NCBI GenBank assembly: GCA_003567095.1
Contig: PXAQ01000223.1
Coordinates: 1 to 10,229 of the forward strand
Direction: 5' to 3'
Source: Phycisphaerae bacterium
GTDB taxonomy: Bacteria > Planctomycetota > Phycisphaerae > Sedimentisphaerales > Anaerohalosphaeraceae
Length of the DNA: 10,229 nt
Made by a program: the position numbers and the translations under genes. The first letter of the stretch is position 1; each line of letters starts with the position of its first letter. The notes beneath the pieces are model-generated. The model was not told the DNA's origin. It did no database searches and saw only the letters and a list, made by a program, of their open reading frames with translations. Of this stretch, positions 1 to 6,148 are shown piece by piece.

Positions 1-60
1 ACGACGCTGGTCTTTTCGCGCAAGGAGCTGGACAAGCAATTCAAGCGGACAGGGTTTTGA
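1..60 (+). CDS. 3' end of an unidentified upstream gene (partial)
   Basis: The first frame is open from the window edge to a TGA at 58-60 and gives the last 19 residues of a protein ending KQFKRTGF. The stop overlaps the ATG of the next gene (TGATG), the same kind of coupling seen at the two following junctions, so this gene probably belongs to the same operon. A product for this tail, perhaps related to corrinoid or metal uptake or use, cannot be named from 19 residues. Confidence 0.6.
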   Translation, partial: TTLVFSRKELDKQFKRTGF

Positions 61-983
61 TGAGATTTCAAATTTCAAATTTCAACTATCAAATTCTGAC
101 CAGCGGCGGTCTCAAATGCAGCTTGTGGTTGTCGATTGTGATACTCTGTTGGCTTGGCGGCTGCGGCGAACAAGATGAACCGGTCGCTTCGTCCGAAGAG
201 GACAAAATGCGGATCGTCTCGATGGCGCCGAATCTGACGGAGATTTTGTTTGCGCTGGGGCTGGATGAAGAGATTGTCGGCGTTACGCGGCACTGCAACT
301 ATCCGCCCGAGGCGTTGACCCGGCGGCAGGTCGGGACGTTTTGGCAGCCGGATGTGGAGGCGGTGCTGGCGATTCGCCCTTCCTTGCTGGTGACGCTGGA
401 TTTGCCGCAGCAGCGGCCCCTGATCGAGCGGCTTGAACGCCTTGGAAGTACGGTGGTGACAGTCGAGGATTTTGAAAGCTTTGACCAGCTTTATGAGGGG
501 ATCGCCGCCGTTGGGCAGGCTGTGGAGCGCCAGGCACAGGCCGAGGCGATGGTCAATCGCTTGCAGGCGACCCAGGATACCATGCCTTCGGGTTGCGGGG
601 ATCGGACGCCGCCGAGGATCTTGTGGGTGATTCAGCGCCAGCCGCTGCGTGTGGCCGGCAGGGCGACGTATATCAACGAGATGATCGAGGCGGTCGGCGG
701 GGTCAACGCTATTGGCCCGACCGTGAATGTCTATCCGCCGATCAGCGCCGAAGATGTGATCGCGGCCTGGCCGGATGTGATTATCGAGCCGGCCAATATG
801 CCCGATCAAAAGGCGGTCCAGGCACGCTCGGCGGCCGCGTTTTACGCCGCGTTTCGGCGCGTGCCGGCGGTGCAGAATGACCGCATTTTTGTGCTGGACG
901 GCGACCTGGTCTCCCGGCTTGGGCCGCGGCTGGATGAGGCCCTCGAGACGATCGCCCGCTGTCTGTGGGAGCAGCGCCAATGA
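60..983 (+). CDS. btuF: BtuF-like ABC transporter substrate-binding lipoprotein
   Basis: A 307-residue periplasmic binding protein of the helical-backbone metal-receptor family (Peripla_BP_2 type). It should capture a corrinoid or similar chelate and deliver it to the permease encoded next. Residues 1-35 form a lipoprotein signal: positive residues at R2 and K19, a hydrophobic core LWLSIVILCW and a lipobox LGGC with Cys35. The mature part opens with RIVSMAPNLTEILFALG (51-67) and GVTRHCNYPPEA, a pattern typical of BtuF relatives, followed by GTFWQPDVEAVLAIRPSLL. The ATG at 60 overlaps the previous stop; a TTG at 57 is also in frame, but ATG is preferred. The start region contains a 7-bp tandem repeat, so the N-terminus is unusually long before the hydrophobic core. 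The stop overlaps the next ATG. Cobalamin is the best guess for the ligand; a ferric siderophore or heme cannot be excluded. Confidence 0.88.
   Translation: MRFQISNFNYQILTSGGLKCSLWLSIVILCWLGGCGEQDEPVASSEEDKMRIVSMAPNLTEILFALGLDEEIVGVTRHCNYPPEALTRRQVGTFWQPDVEAVLAIRPSLLVTLDLPQQRPLIERLERLGSTVVTVEDFESFDQLYEGIAAVGQAVERQAQAEAMVNRLQATQDTMPSGCGDRTPPRILWVIQRQPLRVAGRATYINEMIEAVGGVNAIGPTVNVYPPISAEDVIAAWPDVIIEPANMPDQKAVQARSAAAFYAAFRRVPAVQNDRIFVLDGDLVSRLGPRLDEALETIARCLWEQRQ
65..92 (+). repeat. Heptamer tandem repeat (ATTTCAA)x3 plus one degenerate copy
   Basis: Three exact head-to-tail copies of ATTTCAA occupy 65-71, 72-78 and 79-85, followed by the degenerate CTATCAA at 86-92. They lie six bases after the A of the ATG of the btuF-like gene and encode the part reading FQISNFNYQI. 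The unit is not a multiple of three, so a change of one copy would shift the frame. Confidence 0.85.
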
Positions 984-2011
984 CACTGACGGCCAAAAAA
1001 CTGTGGATACGCATCGGGATCGCCGCGGGGTTGCTGGTTGTGATGATGGCGATTTGCGTGGCTATCGGGTCGGTATCGGTGTCGCTGGTCGGTGCGCTGC
1101 GCGGGCCGATGCGCGACGGGCAGCCGAATATGGATTATGAAATTATTGTGCATTATCGCCTGCCGCGGATTGTGCTGGCAGCGATTATCGGCGCGTCGCT
1201 GGGGGCGGCCGGATGCGTGTTTCAGGCGATTTTGCGGAATCCGCTGGCCGATCCGTATATTCTGGGCATTTCCAGCGGGGCCGGGCTCGGGACGCTGGCG
1301 GCGGTGTTGCTGGGCTGGTCGTGGACGTTTCTGGGGATGTCCTCGATGATGCTGACGGCCTTTGTCGGGGCACTGGCCACGACGTGGCTGGTCTGGGGCA
1401 TCGGGCGGGCCGCCGGGCGCGCCAATTTCATGGGGCTGCTGCTGGCCGGGGTGGTGGTCAACGCCTTTTTTTCCTCGGTGATCATGTTCTTGACCTCGAT
1501 TGCCCGGGCCGATCAGGTGCAGACGACGATGTTCTGGCTGATGGGCAGTATTTCGGAACTGCAGCGGCCGGATGTCATCGCGGCCTCGGGACTGCTGGCG
1601 GCGGCGGGGATTGTGGTTCTGCTTCGGCTGGGGCCGTCGCTGAACCTGCTCAGTTTCGGCGCCGATGAGGCCGCGGCGCTGGGGCTGTCGGTGTCAAAGA
1701 CCTGCCTGGCGGCGTTCGCAGTGGCGGCATTGATAACATCGCTGGCGGTTTGTCTGGGCGGCTTGGTGGGGTTTGTTGGGCTGATCATACCGCACGCTGT
1801 GCGCCTGGTCGCCGGGCCGGATCATCGGCAGTTGATCCCGCTCAGTGCGCTGGTCGGGGCGGCGTTTGTGGTGCTGGCCGATACGGTGGCCCGCGTGGTA
1901 GTGGCCCCGGCGATGCTGCCGGTGGGGGTGGTCACGGCACTGGTCGGCGGGCCGTTCTTTTTGATTCTGCTGGTGCGTTGCACCAAAAATCTGCACTGGG
2001 GGGCCAAATGA
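980..2011 (+). CDS. btuC: BtuC/FecCD-type ABC transporter permease
   Basis: A 343-residue integral membrane permease of the FecCD family, which forms the transmembrane dimer for cobalamin, heme or siderophore import. Length and hydrophobic pattern fit the roughly ten helices usual for BtuC. Family landmarks are visible: YRLPRIVLAAIIGASLGAAG near the N-terminus, QAILRNPLADPYILGISSGAG, and the C-terminal GLVGFVGLIIPHAVRLVAG segment that includes the loop contacting the ATPase, followed by LADTVARVV and PVGVVTALVGGPFF. The ATG at 980 was chosen because GGGAG at 967-971 lies 8 bases upstream and the ATG overlaps the btuF stop (ATGA). A GTG at 965 is in frame but sits ahead of that ribosome binding site. 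The stop overlaps the next start, so all three subunits are translationally coupled. Substrate is inferred from the binding protein only. Confidence 0.93.
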   Translation: MTLTAKKLWIRIGIAAGLLVVMMAICVAIGSVSVSLVGALRGPMRDGQPNMDYEIIVHYRLPRIVLAAIIGASLGAAGCVFQAILRNPLADPYILGISSGAGLGTLAAVLLGWSWTFLGMSSMMLTAFVGALATTWLVWGIGRAAGRANFMGLLLAGVVVNAFFSSVIMFLTSIARADQVQTTMFWLMGSISELQRPDVIAASGLLAAAGIVVLLRLGPSLNLLSFGADEAAALGLSVSKTCLAAFAVAALITSLAVCLGGLVGFVGLIIPHAVRLVAGPDHRQLIPLSALVGAAFVVLADTVARVVVAPAMLPVGVVTALVGGPFFLILLVRCTKNLHWGAK

Positions 2012-2799
2012 CGCTGATTGACGTGAAAAAGGTGTCGTTTGCTTACGGCCGGCGGGCGGTGTTGAAGGGGCTGGCGCTGTCGGTCCGGCACAATGATTTT
2101 CTGGCAATCGTTGGGCCCAACGGGTCGGGCAAGACGACGCTGCTGAATCTGCTAGCCGGGCTGCTTCGGCCCAGGAGCGGGCGGATTTTGGTGGAGGGCA
2201 AACCGATACAGCGCTACCGGCGGGCCGAGCTGGCGGCGGTGATGGCGATGGTACGGCAGAGTACGATGCCGACATTTGGTTTTACGGTGCGCCAGACCGT
2301 GCTGATGGCCCGCTATATGGCCGGCGGCAAGCTTTTCGAGACTCAGCAGGACTACGAGATTGTCGATCGGGCGCTTGAGATGACCGACACGATGCGCTTT
2401 GCCGGGCGGCCATTGACGGCATTGAGCGGCGGCGAGCGGCAGCGGGTGTTTATTGCCCGCGCCCTAGCGCAGCAAACGCCTGTGCTGCTGCTGGATGAGC
2501 CGACCAGTCACCTGGATTTGAAACACCAAATCCGCATTTTTGAGCTTTTAAAGGCACTTCGGCAGGATGAGGGCAAGACCATTATTGTCGTCAGCCACGA
2601 TATCAACCTAGTTCAGCATTACGCTGCCTCATTTTTGTTGCTGGCTGCCGATGGGCGGACGGAGTATCGGGACGAGGAGGCGGGGCTGGATGCGGCGACG
2701 ATCGAATCCTTTTTTGAGGTCAGCGGCGTCGAGGGCACGCTGGCGGGACGGCGGGTATTTGTGCCGACAGGGGTCCCCGAAAAACAATCAGGGCAATGA
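2008..2799 (+). CDS. btuD: BtuD/FecE-type ABC transporter ATPase
   Basis: A 263-residue ATP-binding subunit that powers the importer formed with the two preceding products at the inner membrane. All nucleotide-binding motifs are intact: Walker A GPNGSGKTT (36-44), a Q-loop in VRQSTMPTFGFTV, signature LSGGERQR (139-146), Walker B VLLLDEP (159-165) followed by the D-loop SHLD, and the switch His197 in VVSHD. The C-terminal 40 residues, after the fold core, are typical of FecE/BtuD. The ATG at 2008 overlaps the btuC stop; a run of six G (1998-2003) serves as a ribosome binding site. This is the last gene of the operon: 22 bases separate it from the convergent accA stop. Confidence 0.95.
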   Translation: MTLIDVKKVSFAYGRRAVLKGLALSVRHNDFLAIVGPNGSGKTTLLNLLAGLLRPRSGRILVEGKPIQRYRRAELAAVMAMVRQSTMPTFGFTVRQTVLMARYMAGGKLFETQQDYEIVDRALEMTDTMRFAGRPLTALSGGERQRVFIARALAQQTPVLLLDEPTSHLDLKHQIRIFELLKALRQDEGKTIIVVSHDINLVQHYAASFLLLAADGRTEYRDEEAGLDAATIESFFEVSGVEGTLAGRRVFVPTGVPEKQSGQ

Positions 2800-2802
2800 C
2801 AG

Positions 2803-2819
2803 GCGCAACGCACTTGCGT
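2803..2819. terminator. Weak hairpin between convergent btuD and accA
   Basis: CGCAA at 2804-2808 and TTGCG at 2814-2818 can form a 5-bp stem with a CGCAC loop, extended by a G-T wobble. No run of T follows closely on either strand. It fills most of the 22-base gap between two convergent genes, where a bidirectional stop signal would be expected, but as an intrinsic terminator it is poor. Confidence 0.25.
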
Positions 2820-2821
2820 AA

Positions 2822-3910
2822 TTATTTGGCTGAGTAGGTTGATTTTTGTTTTTGGGCCTCAAGCTGGGTTTTCAGTGAGAGGCGGTCGGGGATGGCGGGT
2901 TTGGGTGCGGTCGGGGGGCATTCGGCCGCAGACACGCAGGCGGCCCCGATGCCGCGCAGCTTGGCGTAGCGGTCGTTGAGCAGGGTGTCGATGGGGATGT
3001 TCTTGAGTTGGCGCAGGGTTTTGATGAGGTATTTTTCGACGTTGTAAATGGTGTCGTGCATGTTGCGATGGCCCCCGCCGAGCGGTTCGTCGATGATGGC
3101 GTCGACCAGTTTGAGCTTGAGCAGTTCGGGACCAGTCAGCTTGAGGGCTTCGGCGGCGCGAGGGGCCTGGGTGCCGTCGTGCCAGAGAATGGCGGCGCAG
3201 CCTTCGGGGGAGATGACCGAATAGTAGGCGTGCCGGAGGATGGCCAGGCGGTCGCCGACACTGATGGCCAGGGCACCGCCGGAGCCGCCTTCGCCGATGA
3301 CGACGCAGACGACCGGGACACGAAGTCGGCTCATTTCCATGAGGTTGACGGCGATGGCATGTGCCTGGCCGCGTTCCTCGGCGCCGACACCGGGGTAGGC
3401 GCCCGGGGTGTCGATGAGGGTCACGACGGGCAGGTTGAATTTTTCGGCGAGCTTCATCTTGGCCAGGGCCTTGCGGTAGCCTTCGGGGTTGGGGCAGCCG
3501 AAGTTGCAGGCGACTTTTTCTTTGATATCTTTGCCCTTATTCTGGCCGATGATCATTACTTTTTCTCGGCCGAGCCGGCCCAGTGCGGTGATGATGGCCT
3601 TGTCGTCGCCAAAACAGCGGTCGCCGTGCAGGATACGGACATCTTTGAAGAGTCGATGCAGATAGTCGCTGAAAATCGGCCGCTGGGGGTGGCGGGCGAC
3701 CTGGACGGTCTGCCAGGGGGTCAGACGGGTGTAAAGGGCTTTAAGTTTTTCTGTCTGCTTGACTTGTAGTTTTCGGATTTGGGTTGAGACCGAGCCTGCA
3801 GGCGAGTTTGGGGCGCTTTGCAGTTGTTCTATCTGGCGGTCCAGTTCTGCGATTTCATCCTCGAAAGGCAGGTACTGCATCGCGGTATTTTTTGTATTGT
3901 CAATGGTCAT
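2822..3910 (-). CDS. accA: Acetyl-CoA carboxylase carboxyltransferase subunit alpha
   Basis: AccA, with AccD, transfers the carboxyl group from biotin on AccB to acetyl-CoA, giving malonyl-CoA for fatty acid synthesis in the cytoplasm. The 362-residue product shows the AccA fold throughout: N-terminal helical region FEDEIAELDRQIEQLQ (16-31), RPIFSDYLHRLFKD, HGDRCFGDD, the DTPGAYPGVGAEERGQ motif (167-182) and the oxyanion-hole motif IGEGGSGGALAI (205-216). The conserved family core ends near RYAKLRGIG (314-322). A tail of about 40 residues rich in Ala, Pro, Gln and Lys follows, making it longer than the 319-residue E. coli protein. The start may instead be Met11 (ATG at 3880), which fits the usual AccA N-terminus better; neither has a strong ribosome binding site. 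accD is not in the window. The gene is transcribed divergently from tyrA behind a leader with a terminator-like hairpin. Confidence 0.96.
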   Translation of the reverse strand: MTIDNTKNTAMQYLPFEDEIAELDRQIEQLQSAPNSPAGSVSTQIRKLQVKQTEKLKALYTRLTPWQTVQVARHPQRPIFSDYLHRLFKDVRILHGDRCFGDDKAIITALGRLGREKVMIIGQNKGKDIKEKVACNFGCPNPEGYRKALAKMKLAEKFNLPVVTLIDTPGAYPGVGAEERGQAHAIAVNLMEMSRLRVPVVCVVIGEGGSGGALAISVGDRLAILRHAYYSVISPEGCAAILWHDGTQAPRAAEALKLTGPELLKLKLVDAIIDEPLGGGHRNMHDTIYNVEKYLIKTLRQLKNIPIDTLLNDRYAKLRGIGAACVSAAECPPTAPKPAIPDRLSLKTQLEAQKQKSTYSAK

Positions 3911-3929
3911 TTGTCTTCAACTCATATCC

Positions 3930-3968
3930 AAAAAAAGATTTCGAGTACCTGTACGGAGTGCTCGAAAT
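3930..3968 (-). terminator. Terminator-like hairpin in the accA leader (possible attenuator)
   Basis: Read in the accA direction, ATTTCGAG and CTCGAAAT (3961-3968 and 3938-3945 on the + strand) form a perfect 8-bp stem with a 15-nt loop. It is followed by one C and seven T (3936-3930). The T-run ends 19 bases before the accA ATG and the structure lies downstream of the predicted accA promoter. It would therefore stop accA transcripts before the gene rather than end another gene; no gene upstream on this strand needs it. Confidence 0.6.
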
Positions 3969-4034
3969 TTATATGTTCCCTTATCATTTTCACGGATTCA
4001 TCCGTTGCTCGGCGGGGTTTTTTTCTAGCACATC

Positions 4035-4062
4035 ACTATACCATAAATCGGGACACAAACAA
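4035..4062 (-). promoter_or_regulatory. accA promoter with extended -10
   Basis: On the - strand TTGTTT (complement of 4057-4062) is followed after 16 bases by TATAGT (complement of 4035-4040). TG lies one base before the -10, giving the extended form TGGTATAGT. The -10 matches the sigma-70 consensus at five of six positions; the -35 is weak, as is common with an extended -10. It predicts an accA leader of a little over 100 nt. Confidence 0.55.
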
Positions 4063-4070
4063 GAAAAAAA

Positions 4071-4100
4071 TTGACGGATATGGCTGTTTCGCAGTAGAGT
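4071..4100 (+). promoter_or_regulatory. tyrA promoter candidate
   Basis: TTGACG at 4071-4076 and TAGAGT at 4095-4100 are spaced by 18 bases, giving a plausible sigma-70-type promoter about 45 bases ahead of the tyrA ATG. Its -35 element is only 8 bases, mostly A, from the -35 of the divergent accA promoter, so the two genes may share control. Confidence 0.45.
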
Positions 4101-4144
4101 GGGGCGCCAAAGGGCGTGGGTCGGCTTTTGTTGGGTATTTTTTT

Positions 4145-5017
4145 ATGAAGACATTGAATCAGATTACGGTGATCGGGCTGGGGCTGTTGGGCGCCAGCGT
4201 CGCGCTGTCGGTGCGGCGGGCAATGGGGGCCAGCCGGGTTGTGGGGTATTCCCATCGGGCCTCAACGCGGCAGAAGGCCCGGCTTCAGGGGATCGCCGAT
4301 GCGGTCGAGGAGACGCTCGAGGCGGCGCTCGAGGCGGCGGATCTGGTGGTGCTGGCCACGCCGATACGGACGTTTGAGGGGTATTTGAAGCAGATGGCGG
4401 GCTGTTTGAAGGACGGGGCGATTGTGACCGATGTCGGCTCGACCAAGGCGGTGGTGCATCGGTGGGCCGAGCGGCTGCTGGGCAGGGGGGGGCGTTTTGT
4501 TGGGTCGCATCCGATTGCCGGCTCGGAAAAGCAGGGGCTGGACTACGGGCGCGATGATTTGCTGATCGGGGCCCGGTGCATTCTGACCCAGACAGACACG
4601 ACCGATCCGGAGGCGCTGGCTGCGGTTCACTGGTTCTGGCAGACGCTGGGCTGTGTGGTGGAGCAAATGAGCCCGGCTGAGCACGACCGGACGCTGGCGA
4701 TGGTTAGCCACCTGCCGCATGTCGCCGCCGCGTCGCTGGTCAACGCCAATCGGCCGGCGGATATGCATCGCGCGGGCAAGGGGTTTATGGATACCTCGCG
4801 CGTGGCCTCGGGCCCGGCAAATGTATGGATGGATATTCTGCTGACCAATAAACAAGGCTGCCTGGAGGGTATTGATAAGCTCATCACCCAATTGGAGCGA
4901 TTCCGCACGGCCATCGAGGCCGGCGACGAACAGCAACTCGAAAAACTCCTCGAGACCGCCCGCCAAAAACGCGAAAAGCTGATTGAATACAAACTGGAAC
5001 AGAAAGAATTGTTCTGA
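4145..5017 (+). CDS. tyrA: Prephenate/arogenate dehydrogenase
   Basis: A 290-residue TyrA that oxidatively decarboxylates prephenate (or arogenate) on the tyrosine branch of aromatic amino acid synthesis. The Rossmann motif GLGLLG (11-16) starts the dinucleotide-binding domain. DVGSTK (96-101), SHPIAGSEKQG with the catalytic His122, and SHLPH (188-192) are TyrA landmarks. The helical dimerisation domain follows, ending in a Lys/Glu-rich tail. There is no chorismate mutase or ACT domain, so it is monofunctional. After the second beta strand the sequence is GYSHRAST with Ser36 and Arg38 where NAD-preferring enzymes carry an acidic residue, which suggests NADP use. The ATG at 4145 is chosen because homology begins there; an in-frame extension back to 3818 runs through the promoter region and part of antisense accA. 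No clear ribosome binding site is present. The gene stands alone, divergent from accA. Confidence 0.93.
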   Translation: MKTLNQITVIGLGLLGASVALSVRRAMGASRVVGYSHRASTRQKARLQGIADAVEETLEAALEAADLVVLATPIRTFEGYLKQMAGCLKDGAIVTDVGSTKAVVHRWAERLLGRGGRFVGSHPIAGSEKQGLDYGRDDLLIGARCILTQTDTTDPEALAAVHWFWQTLGCVVEQMSPAEHDRTLAMVSHLPHVAAASLVNANRPADMHRAGKGFMDTSRVASGPANVWMDILLTNKQGCLEGIDKLITQLERFRTAIEAGDEQQLEKLLETARQKREKLIEYKLEQKELF

Positions 5018-5031
5018 AACGACCCGGCACG

Positions 5032-5057
5032 ATCGTTTGGGACGATACAGTTTTTTT
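5032..5057 (+). terminator. Probable weak terminator after tyrA
   Basis: ATCGT (5032-5036) and ACGAT (5042-5046) form a 5-bp stem with a TTGGG loop. Four bases later there are seven T (5051-5057). It starts 15 bases after the tyrA stop. Stem length and the gap before the T-run make it a weak intrinsic terminator. Confidence 0.4.
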
Positions 5058-5169
5058 GGTTTGAGGGACATTTGGCGCTCGGTAAGGTATCCGTAGCGGC
5101 GATCATCACCAAAAAATGTTATTTTTTTCAGTTTTTTATGGAAAAACTTAAAGTTTTTGTCCAAAATAT

Positions 5170-5178
5170 TGCGATAAT
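5170..5178 (+). promoter_or_regulatory. Extended -10 promoter for a short transcript
   Basis: TGCGATAAT fits the extended -10 form TGnTATAAT with one mismatch in the hexamer. It sits in an AT-rich stretch after the tyrA terminator. A -35 is not convincing (TTAAAG lies 19 bases upstream of the hexamer). Initiation near 5185 would give a transcript of about 90 nt up to the strong terminator at 5241-5275. Confidence 0.4.
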
Positions 5179-5184
5179 GTTAAT

Positions 5185-5275
5185 GTAATAATAAAACAGA
5201 GAAACATAATACCTAACAGGCTTTTCATCACCCTCCTCCGAAGCCAGATTCTACAAGTTGGAATCTGGCTTTTTT
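5185..5275 (+). ncRNA. Candidate small RNA or attenuated leader with CCCTCCTCC motif
   Basis: Between the extended -10 at 5170-5178 and the intrinsic terminator there are about 90 bases with no ATG-started ORF. The unit ends in a classic hairpin and T-run. It carries CCCTCCTCC (5231-5239), which is complementary to a Shine-Dalgarno sequence. GGCTT at 5219-5223 can pair with AAGCC at 5241-5245, the first half of the terminator's 5' arm, and would then hold the C-rich motif in a loop. That gives two mutually exclusive folds. It could be an independent sRNA or the regulated leader of the kinase-like gene at 5312. Both ends are predictions. Confidence 0.35.
5241..5275 (+). terminator. Strong intrinsic terminator
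   Basis: AAGCCAGATTC (5241-5251) and GAATCTGGCTT (5261-5271) form a perfect 11-bp stem with a 9-base loop, and the T-run extends to 5275. It is the best terminator in the window. It lies only 36 bases before the ATG of the next gene, so either it ends a short upstream transcript or it attenuates that gene. Confidence 0.85.
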
Positions 5276-5311
5276 CTTATTCTGCCGGCGGTTTTTGCCG
5301 ATGCCAGCGGT

Positions 5312-6064
5312 ATGAACACAAACGATTACAAGCAAGCGTCCGATAATGCGATTGGCGGAAGGCCTTCCGATGACATTTGCCCCGAACGTCTGGCCGAGTC
5401 CGGCCGGGCGGTGGCGGATCTGGCTCACATGGTTAAAAACATCATCCAGGTGCTCTCGGGGTGCGGTGAGATTATCGATTTGGGATTGGAGACAAGCCAG
5501 TTCGACCGGGTTCGCCAGGCGTGGCAGCTTTACAAGCCCAACTTTAAGCGGCTCAAAAAATTCCAGGTCGATCTGATCAAATTCACCAAAAACTATCCGC
5601 TGGAGTTTCAGTCGTGCGATGTGGGGGATATTTTCGCCGCGGCCGTCAAAGAGGAAGAGGCGATGCTTTCTGCGCTCAGCGTGGAAATTGTTACTAAAAT
5701 GCAGAATAATCTGCCTACAGTTGTTGCCGATGGGGAAAAACTCCGAGATGCGGTAGTTAATTTACTGATCGCCGCTGGGGATAATCTGCAGGGCCAGGCA
5801 GGGCAAGTCACGCTGGATGCCAGAATCGAAGGTGATGAACAGGCGATTGTGGTGTCGGTCAGCGACAGCGGGCCGCGGCTGGATGAGGCGATGTGCCGGA
5901 TGCTGTTAAGTCCCGGTGAGCGGCCCGGCAACATGGTGGGGGTGGGGCTGGAAGTGCCGCTAGCAAAACAAGTTATTGAAGCCCACGGCGGTTCACTGAC
6001 GATCAATGCTGACGTGGCGGATGCTGGAAACACCTTTGCAATGACACTGCTGAACTCTTCGTAG
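5312..6064 (+). CDS. Stand-alone histidine-kinase-like module with degenerate ATP site
   Basis: A 250-residue soluble protein with no signal or membrane segment, made of an H-box helix pair and a GHKL ATPase-like domain. The H-box region AVADLAHMVKNIIQVLSG has the candidate phospho-acceptor His39 and Asn43. A helical linker (about 60-105) follows, then the ATPase part. The ATP site departs from the family: the N-box reads NLLIAAGD (150-157), with Ala154 at the usual Mg-binding Asn; the G1 box reads DSGPRL (185-190) with Arg instead of Gly; the G2 box reads GVGLEV (210-215) rather than GLGL. IEAHGGSL near the end is conserved. Catalytic activity is therefore doubtful. The ATG at 5312 is chosen; an in-frame TTG at 5258 lies in the terminator loop. 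There is no clear ribosome binding site. No response regulator is adjacent. I recall the same H-box context fused behind FHA-GAF domains in planctomycetes. Confidence 0.78.
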   Translation: MNTNDYKQASDNAIGGRPSDDICPERLAESGRAVADLAHMVKNIIQVLSGCGEIIDLGLETSQFDRVRQAWQLYKPNFKRLKKFQVDLIKFTKNYPLEFQSCDVGDIFAAAVKEEEAMLSALSVEIVTKMQNNLPTVVADGEKLRDAVVNLLIAAGDNLQGQAGQVTLDARIEGDEQAIVVSVSDSGPRLDEAMCRMLLSPGERPGNMVGVGLEVPLAKQVIEAHGGSLTINADVADAGNTFAMTLLNSS

Positions 6065-6112
6065 TAGACAATTTCCGTGTGAAAGTCCACCGCCGAGCGT
6101 CGCAGCACTGCA

Positions 6113-6148
6113 TGGTCGCGTAATGATGGGAACACTTATACGCGACCA
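6113..6148. repeat. Perfect 10-bp inverted repeat (possible structured RNA)
   Basis: TGGTCGCGTA (6113-6122) and TACGCGACCA (6139-6148) are perfect reverse complements around a 16-base loop. The stem is GC-rich and lies 48 bases after the kinase-like gene stop. No T-run follows on the + strand, so it is not a standard terminator. It may be a 3' stabilising hairpin, a protein site or part of a structured RNA. Confidence 0.7.

Noticed and set aside
75..986. Long - strand open frame of 303 codons
   Set aside because: It is antisense to the btuF-like gene and has no family pattern.
3008..3769. Long + strand open frame of 253 codons
   Set aside because: It is antisense to accA, whose motifs are complete, and has no recognisable domain; it follows from codon bias of the real gene.
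3818..4144. N-terminal extension of tyrA by 109 codons
   Set aside because: It crosses antisense accA and both predicted promoters; TyrA homology starts at the ATG at 4145.
4262..5164. Long - strand open frame of 300 codons
   Set aside because: It is antisense to tyrA and made of Arg/Pro/Gln-rich sequence typical of shadow frames.
6076..6093. GTGTGAAAGTCCACC, reminiscent of group II intron RNA segments
   Set aside because: No domain V, no reverse transcriptase and no 5' intron boundary are visible; the match is too short.
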